Shown: positions 1 through 5,797 of the stretch, piece after piece | Numbering within the stretch: the stretch's first letter is position 1 | How the letters are laid out: each line of letters begins with the position of its first letter | Source: RGIG1828 sp045536915 | GTDB taxonomy: Bacteria > Bacillota > Clostridia > UMGS1810 | Length of the DNA: 11,989 nt | Assembly (NCBI GenBank): GCA_045536915.1 | Contig: JAZSOL010000288.1 | Coordinates: 1 to 11,989, forward strand | Direction: 5' to 3' | Program-made: the position numbers and the translations under genes | Notes under the pieces: model-generated | What the model saw: only the letters and a program-made list of their open reading frames with translations | Told to the model about the DNA's origin: nothing | Databases searched by the model: none

Positions 1-147
1 CGATCCGACTTTATATATTTTTCCGCTACCTGACAGAGTGTATACAATACAGTTGTCATATGACACAAGCCGTATTTCAGGCTTCTGCATTACCGATGAA
101 ACCTGCTCTGTGTGCCGTATGAACGGACGGATATCTTCAAAATTCAA
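1..147 (-). CDS. AraC-family-like transcriptional regulator, N-terminal fragment (runs off window start)
   Basis: Reading the minus strand from a TTG at 147 gives 49 uninterrupted codons to the window edge, starting MNFEDIRPFIRHTEQVSS. A GGGGTG Shine-Dalgarno sequence lies 6 nt before the TTG, and a sigma-A promoter lies further upstream on the same strand. Residues 26-48 (IRLVSYDNCIVYTLSGSGKI and following) match the pattern of the small cupin-like sensor domain at the start of many AraC regulators, where a tyrosine- and aspartate-containing strand is followed by 'lSGsGki' and a turn. The DNA-binding part lies outside the window, so the family call rests on about 50 residues. In this context it would be a local, possibly ligand-responsive regulator divergent from the two-component system. 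Another cupin-domain protein is the main alternative. Confidence 0.6.
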   Translation of the reverse strand, partial: MNFEDIRPFIRHTEQVSSVMQKPEIRLVSYDNCIVYTLSGSGKIYKVGS

Positions 148-170
148 TTATCTCACCCCGAATAAAATAT

Positions 171-210
171 AGTGTATGGTGTTTATTGTATCATAAAAAT
201 AAAGTGTATG
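171..210. repeat. Pair of AGTGTATG direct repeats in the divergent promoter region
   Basis: AGTGTATG occurs at 171-178 and again at 203-210, with starts 32 bp apart, about three helical turns. One copy overlaps the -35 box of the AraC-like gene and the other lies just downstream of its -10 box. Protein bound here could repress that gene and sit upstream of the kinase promoter. The first six bases (AGTGTA) recur in the two duplicated promoters at 2528 and 5683. The motif is short and also appears in coding DNA (near 36 and 1369), so an operator role is only a suggestion. Confidence 0.3.
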
Positions 211-213
211 CAA
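185..213 (-). promoter_or_regulatory. Sigma-A promoter for the divergent AraC-like gene
   Basis: On the minus strand, TTGCAT (213-208) and TACAAT (190-185) are separated by exactly 17 nt. They match sigma-A consensus in 4/6 and 5/6 positions. The predicted transcript starts near 178 and reaches the TTG start at 147 after a short leader holding the GGGGTG ribosome binding site. The -35 box overlaps an AGTGTATG motif at 203-210. Confidence 0.55.
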
Positions 214-238
214 TGGGGAAACTCAAATCAGTTTTTAC

Positions 239-267
239 TTGACGAAGTTTTTTTTAGATGATATAAT
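239..267 (+). promoter_or_regulatory. Sigma-A promoter of the two-component operon
   Basis: TTGACG (239-244) and TATAAT (262-267) are separated by 17 nt, and TG at 259-260 forms an extended -10 (TGATATAAT). This is close to full consensus, so basal transcription of the kinase and regulator genes is probably constitutive. The expected start is near 274, giving a leader of about 23 nt that contains the GGGGG ribosome binding site at 286-290. Confidence 0.8.
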
Positions 268-296
268 GACTTTGAAAATAATTACGGGGGTATGTT

Positions 297-1808
297 ATGC
301 TATTAATTGTGTTATTCATATTGGCAATATTCGTTTTTTTTATTTTAAAAAATTCCAATAGAAATAAATATATTTACATTATAGCACTTTATCTGTTCAG
401 TACGTCTATGATACTTTTGTTCGGACTTCTGTACAAATCACGCATTGCGCTGTATAGCTTCCACGTGAACATTGACTATGTAATGTACACATTTCTGAGG
501 ACCGGCCGCATGAGTGTGCACACACTTTCGAGACTGTATAACTTTTCTTTTGCGTTATTTATGGCAAGCGGTGCACTTTGTGTGTTTTCGCTGGATTTGT
601 TCGGACACCGCAAAATCACTGCACTGCTTCTTGCGTTGCCGATTGCATTTTTTTTGCTGTACAACGACCCTCCTTTTTACAGAAATACTTATATTGAGGC
701 TGTGTATTACAATTCATATATGTGGTCTTTGTTCAGAAAGGTTGCAGAGCCTTTGAATAAGATAGTGGTCTATTTGTACATTATCTTGCCCTTTGCGGCA
801 CTGGCGTGGTATCACACACGGACGCATATATTTACCAAACGCCGCAATTCCGTGGTTTACGGCGCATGCCTTCTTGCAATAACCGGGTATATTGTTTATG
901 TGTGTATTTTCTCTGTGTACAGGGATATCATTTTCTGGAATGTGGATATAGCCAGACTGCCGATGTATCCGGAGAACTTCAAGGCATATATGAATGTGGT
1001 TCTGCTTACGTTCGTGGTGCTTTCGGTTATAGTGGTACTCATAGTTTATTATGAGCCCTTCAACACGATTTCAATCATTAACCTGCAATATAAAAAAGAG
1101 AGCAAGAAGGAGATGGAACAGAATTTTGCCATGGTTCTCCATGAATACAAGAATGCCTTCATCGGCGTGAAGCATTACCTTAACCTGGCGGATTTAAATC
1201 TTCGTAAAGAAAACTATAAAGCCGCGCAAAAGACGGTTACCTCCAGTCTTGATATAATTCAGGACAATCTGGAGAGCATCAATCGTCTGGGCTCCACCAT
1301 AGGCTTTCATGGCAGATCGTATGAAAAGACAGATCTCATACGCTGTTTGCAAAAGGCTCTTGTCAACAGGAGTGTATATGATTTTGCCGATGTAAAAACC
1401 ACCGGCTTTGAGAGTGAAATATATGTATTCGGAGACGAAAAACGCCTTACCGAGGTGTTTGAAAATCTGTTTTTGAATTCTGTGGAGGCGCTTGGCTCCA
1501 AATCGCCGGGCGAGGCAATCATAGCTATAGATATAATTGCTGAAAGTGATGCTGTTATGATAACTGTGACCGACAATGGCATAGGAATAAAAAAGAAGGA
1601 TATCAGAAAGATATTCTCTATATTCTACTCCAGCAAATCCGGAAATAACAGCGGAGTGGGGTTGAATTACGTAGTAAAAGAGCTTCAGAGTAACAACGGC
1701 GAAATCCGGGCCAAGAGTCAGTATGGAAGCTATACTTCCATGCAGGTGGTTTTGCCGGTTTATAAGGAGAGGAGAAAATGGAAATGGCTGAAAAAATCAA
1801 AGTTATGA
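297..1808 (+). CDS. Seven-TM sensor histidine kinase, GHKL-type
   Basis: This 503-aa membrane sensor should phosphorylate the regulator encoded next to it. About seven hydrophobic segments fill residues 2-251 (roughly 2-17, 25-46, 82-103, 107-122, 155-172, 186-206 and 233-251), with no HAMP or PAS domain between the last one and the kinase core. The presumed phospho-acceptor is H282 in LHEYKN, a box more like the short HDxxN boxes of AgrC/CitA-type kinases than the classical HE-N/T-PL box. The ATPase domain shows an N box (ENLFLNS, N390 and N394), a G1 box DNGIG (426-430), an F-box region IFSIFYSSK (439-447) and a G2 box SGVGL (452-456). ATG 297 has a GGGGG site 6 nt upstream and a short leader. 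The 3' end overlaps the next gene by 31 nt, suggesting translational coupling. The stimulus is unknown; the membrane half resembles no sensor I can name. Confidence 0.88.
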   Translation: MLLIVLFILAIFVFFILKNSNRNKYIYIIALYLFSTSMILLFGLLYKSRIALYSFHVNIDYVMYTFLRTGRMSVHTLSRLYNFSFALFMASGALCVFSLDLFGHRKITALLLALPIAFFLLYNDPPFYRNTYIEAVYYNSYMWSLFRKVAEPLNKIVVYLYIILPFAALAWYHTRTHIFTKRRNSVVYGACLLAITGYIVYVCIFSVYRDIIFWNVDIARLPMYPENFKAYMNVVLLTFVVLSVIVVLIVYYEPFNTISIINLQYKKESKKEMEQNFAMVLHEYKNAFIGVKHYLNLADLNLRKENYKAAQKTVTSSLDIIQDNLESINRLGSTIGFHGRSYEKTDLIRCLQKALVNRSVYDFADVKTTGFESEIYVFGDEKRLTEVFENLFLNSVEALGSKSPGEAIIAIDIIAESDAVMITVTDNGIGIKKKDIRKIFSIFYSSKSGNNSGVGLNYVVKELQSNNGEIRAKSQYGSYTSMQVVLPVYKERRKWKWLKKSKL

Positions 1809-2476
1809 TATGTGACGATACCAAATATCTTTGCGAGGCGGTAAAGTTTGCCATAGAATGCGAGGAGGATATGGAGTTTGTGGGAACTGCACTCAGCTCC
1901 GTAGCCTGTGTGGAAGCTCTTGAATCAACCGAGTGTGATGTGCTTCTATTGGATATCCGCATGGAGACAGAGCGAGCCGGCATCGAAGCAATAGCCTCCA
2001 TCAAGGAGCTAAAGCCCGATATCAAGATAATTATGCTCACAAGCTATGTTACCGAGGAGTATGTGTTTGCTGCGTTTGCCAACGGTGCCGACGATTACTG
2101 CGACAAAGGAGTTGATCTGGAGGTAATAATATCTAAGGTGCGTGATGTATACAACAACGAAAATGTAATAAGCCCTGCGATAATAAAAATCCTTGTATCC
2201 AAAACCAAATCCGTCCACGACAGCAACAAGAGTCTGATGTATATGTGCGAGAAGATGCCTCACCTTAGTGTAGGGGAGTATGAGTTTTTAAAGGCTCTGT
2301 ACTATGGTGCCGATTACAACGACATAGCCAAAAGCAAGTGCATAGAGCTTGATTCCGTATACAGAATGGTCAGCAGAATACTAAAGAAGTTTGAAGTTAA
2401 AAATATGCATATCCTTATAACACAGCTGAGAGATTTAAAGATTTTTGAGTTTATATCTCAGGGTAAAGATAATTAA
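1778..2476 (+). CDS. Response regulator, receiver plus LuxR/NarL-type helix-turn-helix
   Basis: This 232-aa cytoplasmic DNA-binding regulator is the likely partner of the kinase it overlaps. The receiver domain (about 7-125) has the acidic pair D13/D14, phospho-acceptor D59 in LLLDIRM, T88 in MLTSY and K110 in YCDKG, so all key residues are present. The C-terminal region (about 165-225) follows the LuxR-type layout: LSVGEYEFLKALYYGADYND, then IAKS, a recognition-helix region around SVYRMVSRILKKF, and EVKN. It departs from consensus, with no clear 'LTxRE' and an 'ELDSVYRMV' recognition segment, so its DNA site may also be atypical. AGGAG at 1765-1769 lies 8 nt before ATG 1778; an in-frame ATG at 1784 is an equally possible start. 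A terminator follows directly. The duplicated promoters at 2536 and 5691 are obvious candidate targets. Confidence 0.9.
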   Translation: MEMAEKIKVMICDDTKYLCEAVKFAIECEEDMEFVGTALSSVACVEALESTECDVLLLDIRMETERAGIEAIASIKELKPDIKIIMLTSYVTEEYVFAAFANGADDYCDKGVDLEVIISKVRDVYNNENVISPAIIKILVSKTKSVHDSNKSLMYMCEKMPHLSVGEYEFLKALYYGADYNDIAKSKCIELDSVYRMVSRILKKFEVKNMHILITQLRDLKIFEFISQGKDN

Positions 2477-2490
2477 ACACTTTGACAACC

Positions 2491-2517
2491 AAAGCCGGAC
2501 AGAACTTGTCCGGTTTT
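2491..2517 (+). terminator. Rho-independent terminator of the two-component operon
   Basis: CCGGACA (2495-2501), loop GAACT and TGTCCGG (2507-2513) form a perfect 7-bp G+C-rich stem. Flanking AAAG and TTTT can extend it to about 11 bp and supply the T-run. It begins 14 nt after the stop codon at 2476. The same stem recurs at 5650-5668. Confidence 0.85.
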
Positions 2518-2564
2518 CTGTATTTTAAGTGTACATTGTAAAGATTTTGAAGCAATGATATAAT
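2495..2564 (+). repeat. Duplicated terminator-operator-promoter cassette, copy 1
   Basis: This segment aligns without gaps to 5650-5719, offset 3155 bp. Bases 2495-2541 match in 42 of 47 positions: two differences are in the terminator loop, two at 2524-2525 and one in the -35 box. The promoter spacer matches in 11 of 17, and the -10 box is identical. Similarity fades after the -10 box. Confidence 0.85.
2518..2564 (+). promoter_or_regulatory. Promoter with candidate activator site, secreted hydrolase gene
   Basis: TTGTAA (2536-2541), 17 nt, TATAAT (2559-2564) with TG at 2556-2557 gives an extended -10 with a weak -35 box. Just upstream are TGTA repeats at 2519 and 2530, 11 bp apart (one helical turn), with a further TGTA at 2537 inside the -35 box. 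A weak -35 abutted by helically phased repeats is typical of activator-dependent promoters. The start near 2571 leaves a leader of about 29 nt to ATG 2600. The activator's identity is inferred, not shown. Confidence 0.7.
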
Positions 2565-2599
2565 TTTAATATAGATTAATGGTTTCAGGAGGTAAAAGG

Positions 2600-5500
2600 A
2601 TGAAAAAATTAATTTTATTACTCGTGGCAGTTATGCTGCTCAATTCCCTCACCATGGTGTCGTCTTTTGCAGACACGGGAACGGAAATTGACATCAGCTG
2701 TGTTGACGGCCAAATTGTTGTAAGCGGGTCTTTTGACGGCGGCGAAGCCGTAGGCGAAACTTACACGGTAGTACTGGAAACATATGACGAAAACGGTGAA
2801 ATTTTAAAAAGCGATAAATCGGAGGAGGCTGAGGTTGTCAGCGGCTCAAACGAATTTTCATTCACTGCAGACATTGTTGCCAATGTACAGCCAACAAAGG
2901 CGTATATTGAAACAAGCGGCGGTAAAACCGTTATTGCGCCCGCAGAAAAAACAATTTACAGTCTCAAGGTGCTTGCAATAGGCAACAGCTTCAGCGTAGA
3001 CAGTATGCGCTGGTTGTATCAGATAGCCAACGACCTGGGTGTAGACAACGTGGTTCTGGGAAATCTGTATATAGGCGGATGCTCCCTCAAAACTCACTAC
3101 ACCAATGCCTCGGCAAATAATGCAAGCTATGAATATTACAAAAACACAACCGGTTCCTGGGTAACCGCTTCCTCCCAAACTATGCTCAGTGGTATCAAAG
3201 ATGAAGACTGGAACCTCATCACACTGCAGCAGGTAAGTCAGGAGTCCGGCAGAACAAGCTCCTTTGAACCGTATCTTACTGACCTTATAAGCTACGTAAA
3301 TGCAAATAAAACAAATCCTTATGCAAAAATCGCATGGCATCAGACGTGGGCATATGCCGGGGACAGCACTCACAGCGGATTTGCAAATTACTCTAAAGAC
3401 CAGATGACCATGTATAATGCCATTGCTTCTGCATCACAAGCGGTTGATGCCTATGACTCAATCGATTTTGTCATTCCTGCAGGAACTGCAATTCAGAATG
3501 CACGAACAAGCTTCATGGGCGATACTCTCAACCGTGACGGCTATCATCTTGATAATTACATAGGCAGATACATAGCCGGTCTTGCGTGGTTCCACAAAAT
3601 CACAGGTCTCCCCATTGATAGTCTTGACTATGTACCGAGCGGTGCCACATATTTTTTAAAGCCTCATATTGATGTTGCTGTAGAAAGCGTTAAAAATGCC
3701 GTAATCACTCCTTATGCGGTAACAGCTTTCGAAGCTTCAACAACGGAAGACGGAACGATTATTTCCGAAAACTTTGATTCCTACGAAGCCAAAACAAGCA
3801 CATCGGATTATGCTATAGGTGCCAATGTGATTGTTGCAGGTAACTGGGCAAACACCACCTCCAAGAACTGGGGTGGATGGAACAGCAATCTTGTAGGTAC
3901 TGCTGTTGTGGCAGCTCCGGGCGGTGAGAAAGGCAATAATGCCCTCACAATCAATGCTCAGACAAACTGGGCAGGCACATCCGCAGCCAATGCGCGACTT
4001 TCCGCTCCCTCTGTTGAGTATGTGGCTGCCAACATGAATCAGTCCGACAGCATGTATAATTATAAATTTGATATTTACTTAAATGCAAATATGTATAATA
4101 ACGCCGGAGGCGGTATTCGCTTTAATATAAGCGGTACAACCTTCTATGAACTGTATTTCATGGGTAACAGCGGCGAAACAGACGGTACATTAAAGACCTC
4201 TCTCTCAAGGGTTAATTCCGGTACATACACCCGCCTTGAACCCACAATAAGCTCAACACTTACCAATAACCAGCTTGTCAAAAAGACATGGTACACGGTA
4301 AATCTTACCTGTTATAAAGGTAAAATCACATGGACAGTTGCCAAGACCTCCGACGGCACAGTTGTACAGACCGGAGCATGGAAGGATTCAGCTCCCATAA
4401 CCGGTAAATATCTGACGATGAGATTTTTTGCCGCAGGTCAGGGAGGCGAGTATGTAACATTCGACAACGTTACGGTAACCAAGACCACTCCCTCTGAAAA
4501 TCCATCCCAGACATCCGTAGCAGAGGATTTTGAGTCCTATGTTCAAAATGCAGCAACAGCATCAATGCTCACTAAAGGCGGCGGACGCTATGTTACTCAA
4601 AAGACAAATCCCGACTATGTGGAGCCTGCTGAGGGCGAAACCACTTCCGTCAGCCCCACAATAGATGCTGAGGTATGGTATGCTTCTTCAAAAGGTTTTG
4701 GTGCAAGTGCGACTCGTGCAGGCATTGTGCAAAATCCCAAAAAGCTTGCCAATACAGATGCTCAGGATAACGTTCTTGCAATTGAAGCAAGAGCGTTATA
4801 CAGCGCATGGAACAGTAAGCCACGTGTTATTTATCAGAACTTAAGTGCAAATAACACCTATAAATATACTTATAAATTCGACTTTTACAAAAGTGGTAAT
4901 CAGGCAGGCGGCGGAATTATATTTAATTTCAGCGGAGGCAACAGTACCGAAATTGCAAGCTCTACATACTACGCCATAGACTTTGTTGGAAGAAATGACC
5001 ACGCCTATGGCTATCCGGCAAGTGATGTTTATTCCACGGTAGTTATTAAAAACGGTGTATGGCAGACCGATGCCAAAATCAACACAAATCCGGAAACAAC
5101 GGTTGTATCCCGTACAGCACACGACTTCATTCCTTCCCAAGCCTGGTACACTGCGGAGGTATCTGTGTATAACGGTGAAATAGACTGGACCGTAACCAAC
5201 ACCTCCGGTGCTGTAATCCAGACAGGAAGCTGGACAGACCCGGAACCGCTTACTGCATCCCCCACAAGAATTTCATTTTTCGCCGGCGGTCAGAACGATA
5301 CCTTTATGTACTTCGATAACCTGTCTGTTGCTCAAAGCACGGTTATAACACCGGATTATGAAATTAACGGCGATTTACTGACAGTAGCTTTTTCTCCGGA
5401 AGCCATCAAAAATATTGACAGTTTCGATAAGCTTCAGATTGCGGTTGCTTACTATGAAAGCGAATCAAACAAGCTTCTGAGCTTAACTACAAGGGAAGTT

Positions 5501-5632
5501 ACGGACTTTTCGGAGTTTATATCCGAGGATTTCGTAATCAACAGTTCATATGGCTATGCCAAGATATTTTTATGGAGAGGTGAGTTGTCGGATGCCAAAC
5601 CTGTGTATACTGCATTAAAAATAAATAAATAA
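2600..5632 (+). CDS. Secreted DUF4886-like SGNH hydrolase with two concanavalin-like modules
   Basis: This 1010-aa exported protein is a probable carbohydrate esterase. ATG 2600 is chosen because AGGAGG (2587-2592) lies 7 nt upstream; an in-frame ATG at 2579 has no such site. A signal peptide covers 1-24 (cleavage after SFA). A beta-rich linker domain (about 25-115) precedes an SGNH/DUF4886-like domain (about 123-365) with presumed nucleophile S130 in AIGNSFS, glycines G159/G160 and D313/H316 in DGYHL. Two homologous beta-sandwich modules follow (about 385-628 and 641-912). They share AGGGI(R/I)FN, a WYT strand, 'ItWTV' or 'IdWTV', 'VQTG' or 'IQTG' and FFA(A/G)GQ...FDN, and resemble glycan-binding laminin-G/concanavalin folds. 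A last domain (about 919-1010) ends in YAKIFLW. There is no sortase, SLH or dockerin signal. It has its own promoter and is followed by a terminator. The substrate is unknown; acetylated or other acylated polysaccharide is inferred. Confidence 0.82.
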   Translation: MKKLILLLVAVMLLNSLTMVSSFADTGTEIDISCVDGQIVVSGSFDGGEAVGETYTVVLETYDENGEILKSDKSEEAEVVSGSNEFSFTADIVANVQPTKAYIETSGGKTVIAPAEKTIYSLKVLAIGNSFSVDSMRWLYQIANDLGVDNVVLGNLYIGGCSLKTHYTNASANNASYEYYKNTTGSWVTASSQTMLSGIKDEDWNLITLQQVSQESGRTSSFEPYLTDLISYVNANKTNPYAKIAWHQTWAYAGDSTHSGFANYSKDQMTMYNAIASASQAVDAYDSIDFVIPAGTAIQNARTSFMGDTLNRDGYHLDNYIGRYIAGLAWFHKITGLPIDSLDYVPSGATYFLKPHIDVAVESVKNAVITPYAVTAFEASTTEDGTIISENFDSYEAKTSTSDYAIGANVIVAGNWANTTSKNWGGWNSNLVGTAVVAAPGGEKGNNALTINAQTNWAGTSAANARLSAPSVEYVAANMNQSDSMYNYKFDIYLNANMYNNAGGGIRFNISGTTFYELYFMGNSGETDGTLKTSLSRVNSGTYTRLEPTISSTLTNNQLVKKTWYTVNLTCYKGKITWTVAKTSDGTVVQTGAWKDSAPITGKYLTMRFFAAGQGGEYVTFDNVTVTKTTPSENPSQTSVAEDFESYVQNAATASMLTKGGGRYVTQKTNPDYVEPAEGETTSVSPTIDAEVWYASSKGFGASATRAGIVQNPKKLANTDAQDNVLAIEARALYSAWNSKPRVIYQNLSANNTYKYTYKFDFYKSGNQAGGGIIFNFSGGNSTEIASSTYYAIDFVGRNDHAYGYPASDVYSTVVIKNGVWQTDAKINTNPETTVVSRTAHDFIPSQAWYTAEVSVYNGEIDWTVTNTSGAVIQTGSWTDPEPLTASPTRISFFAGGQNDTFMYFDNLSVAQSTVITPDYEINGDLLTVAFSPEAIKNIDSFDKLQIAVAYYESESNKLLSLTTREVTDFSEFISEDFVINSSYGYAKIFLWRGELSDAKPVYTALKINK

Positions 5633-5645
5633 ACTAACGACATTC

Positions 5646-5672
5646 AGAACCGGACAAAATTTGTCCGGTTTT
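5646..5672 (+). terminator. Rho-independent terminator after the secreted hydrolase gene
   Basis: CCGGACA (5650-5656), loop AAAAT and TGTCCGG (5662-5668) form the same 7-bp stem as the terminator at 2495. It is extended by A-T pairs with flanking AA and TTTT, and ends in the T-run. The stem starts 17 nt after the stop codon at 5632. Confidence 0.85.
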
Positions 5673-5719
5673 CTGTATCCTAAGTGTACATTGTGATTAC
5701 TTTGCGGAAATGATATAAT
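5650..5719 (+). repeat. Duplicated terminator-operator-promoter cassette, copy 2
   Basis: This is the second copy of the segment at 2495-2564. The longest unbroken identities are 18 nt (5661-5678) and 14 nt (5681-5694), covering the right terminator arm, the upstream TGTA repeats and the start of the -35 box. Confidence 0.85.
5673..5719 (+). promoter_or_regulatory. Promoter with candidate activator site, transporter operon
   Basis: TTGTGA (5691-5696), 17 nt, TATAAT (5714-5719) with TG at 5711-5712. TGTA repeats lie at 5674 and 5685, the same 11-bp spacing and the same distance to the -35 box as in the copy at 2518-2564. Transcription should start near 5726 and cover the binding protein, both permeases and the second secreted hydrolase. 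No cre-like catabolite operator is evident to the eye. Confidence 0.7.
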
Positions 5720-5752
5720 ATTATATAAGTGAAATACTAATCTGTTGCGCAG

Positions 5753-5772
5753 GGAATGGCGCTGAACATTCC
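5753..5772 (+). other. Small hairpin in the leader of the solute-binding protein mRNA
   Basis: GGAATG (5753-5758) and CATTCC (5767-5772) can pair as a 6-bp stem with an 8-nt loop, in the roughly 72-nt leader and 11 nt before the AGGAGG ribosome binding site. It is too small to be a riboswitch and lacks a T-run. It may affect mRNA stability or be chance. Confidence 0.3.
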
Positions 5773-5797
5773 AATAAAATATCAGGAGGAAAAACTT

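Noticed and set aside
2579..2599. Longer start (ATG 2579) for the DUF4886-like protein
   Set aside because: It lies about 8 nt after the predicted transcription start and has no ribosome binding site. The AGGAGG at 2587-2592 serves ATG 2600, which begins a clean signal peptide.
2858..3373. 171-codon minus-strand open frame inside the first secreted hydrolase
   Set aside because: It is antisense to a strongly supported domain, is cysteine- and isoleucine-rich with no recognisable family, and has no promoter or ribosome binding site. It is a shadow of the coding strand.
2495..5719. The duplicated cassette as an insertion-sequence end or attachment site
   Set aside because: There is no transposase or integrase, no terminal inverted repeats and no target-site duplication. 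The conserved content is fully accounted for by a terminator and a promoter region.
5756..5797. Longer start (ATG 5756) for the solute-binding protein
   Set aside because: It has no ribosome binding site and sits in a small hairpin. It would place 14 non-signal residues before a perfect lipoprotein signal sequence that has its own AGGAGG.
5633..5797. Possible riboswitch or T-box in the transporter leader
   Set aside because: The leader after the predicted start is only about 72 nt, has one 6-bp hairpin, and shows no anti-terminator/terminator pair or known aptamer motif.
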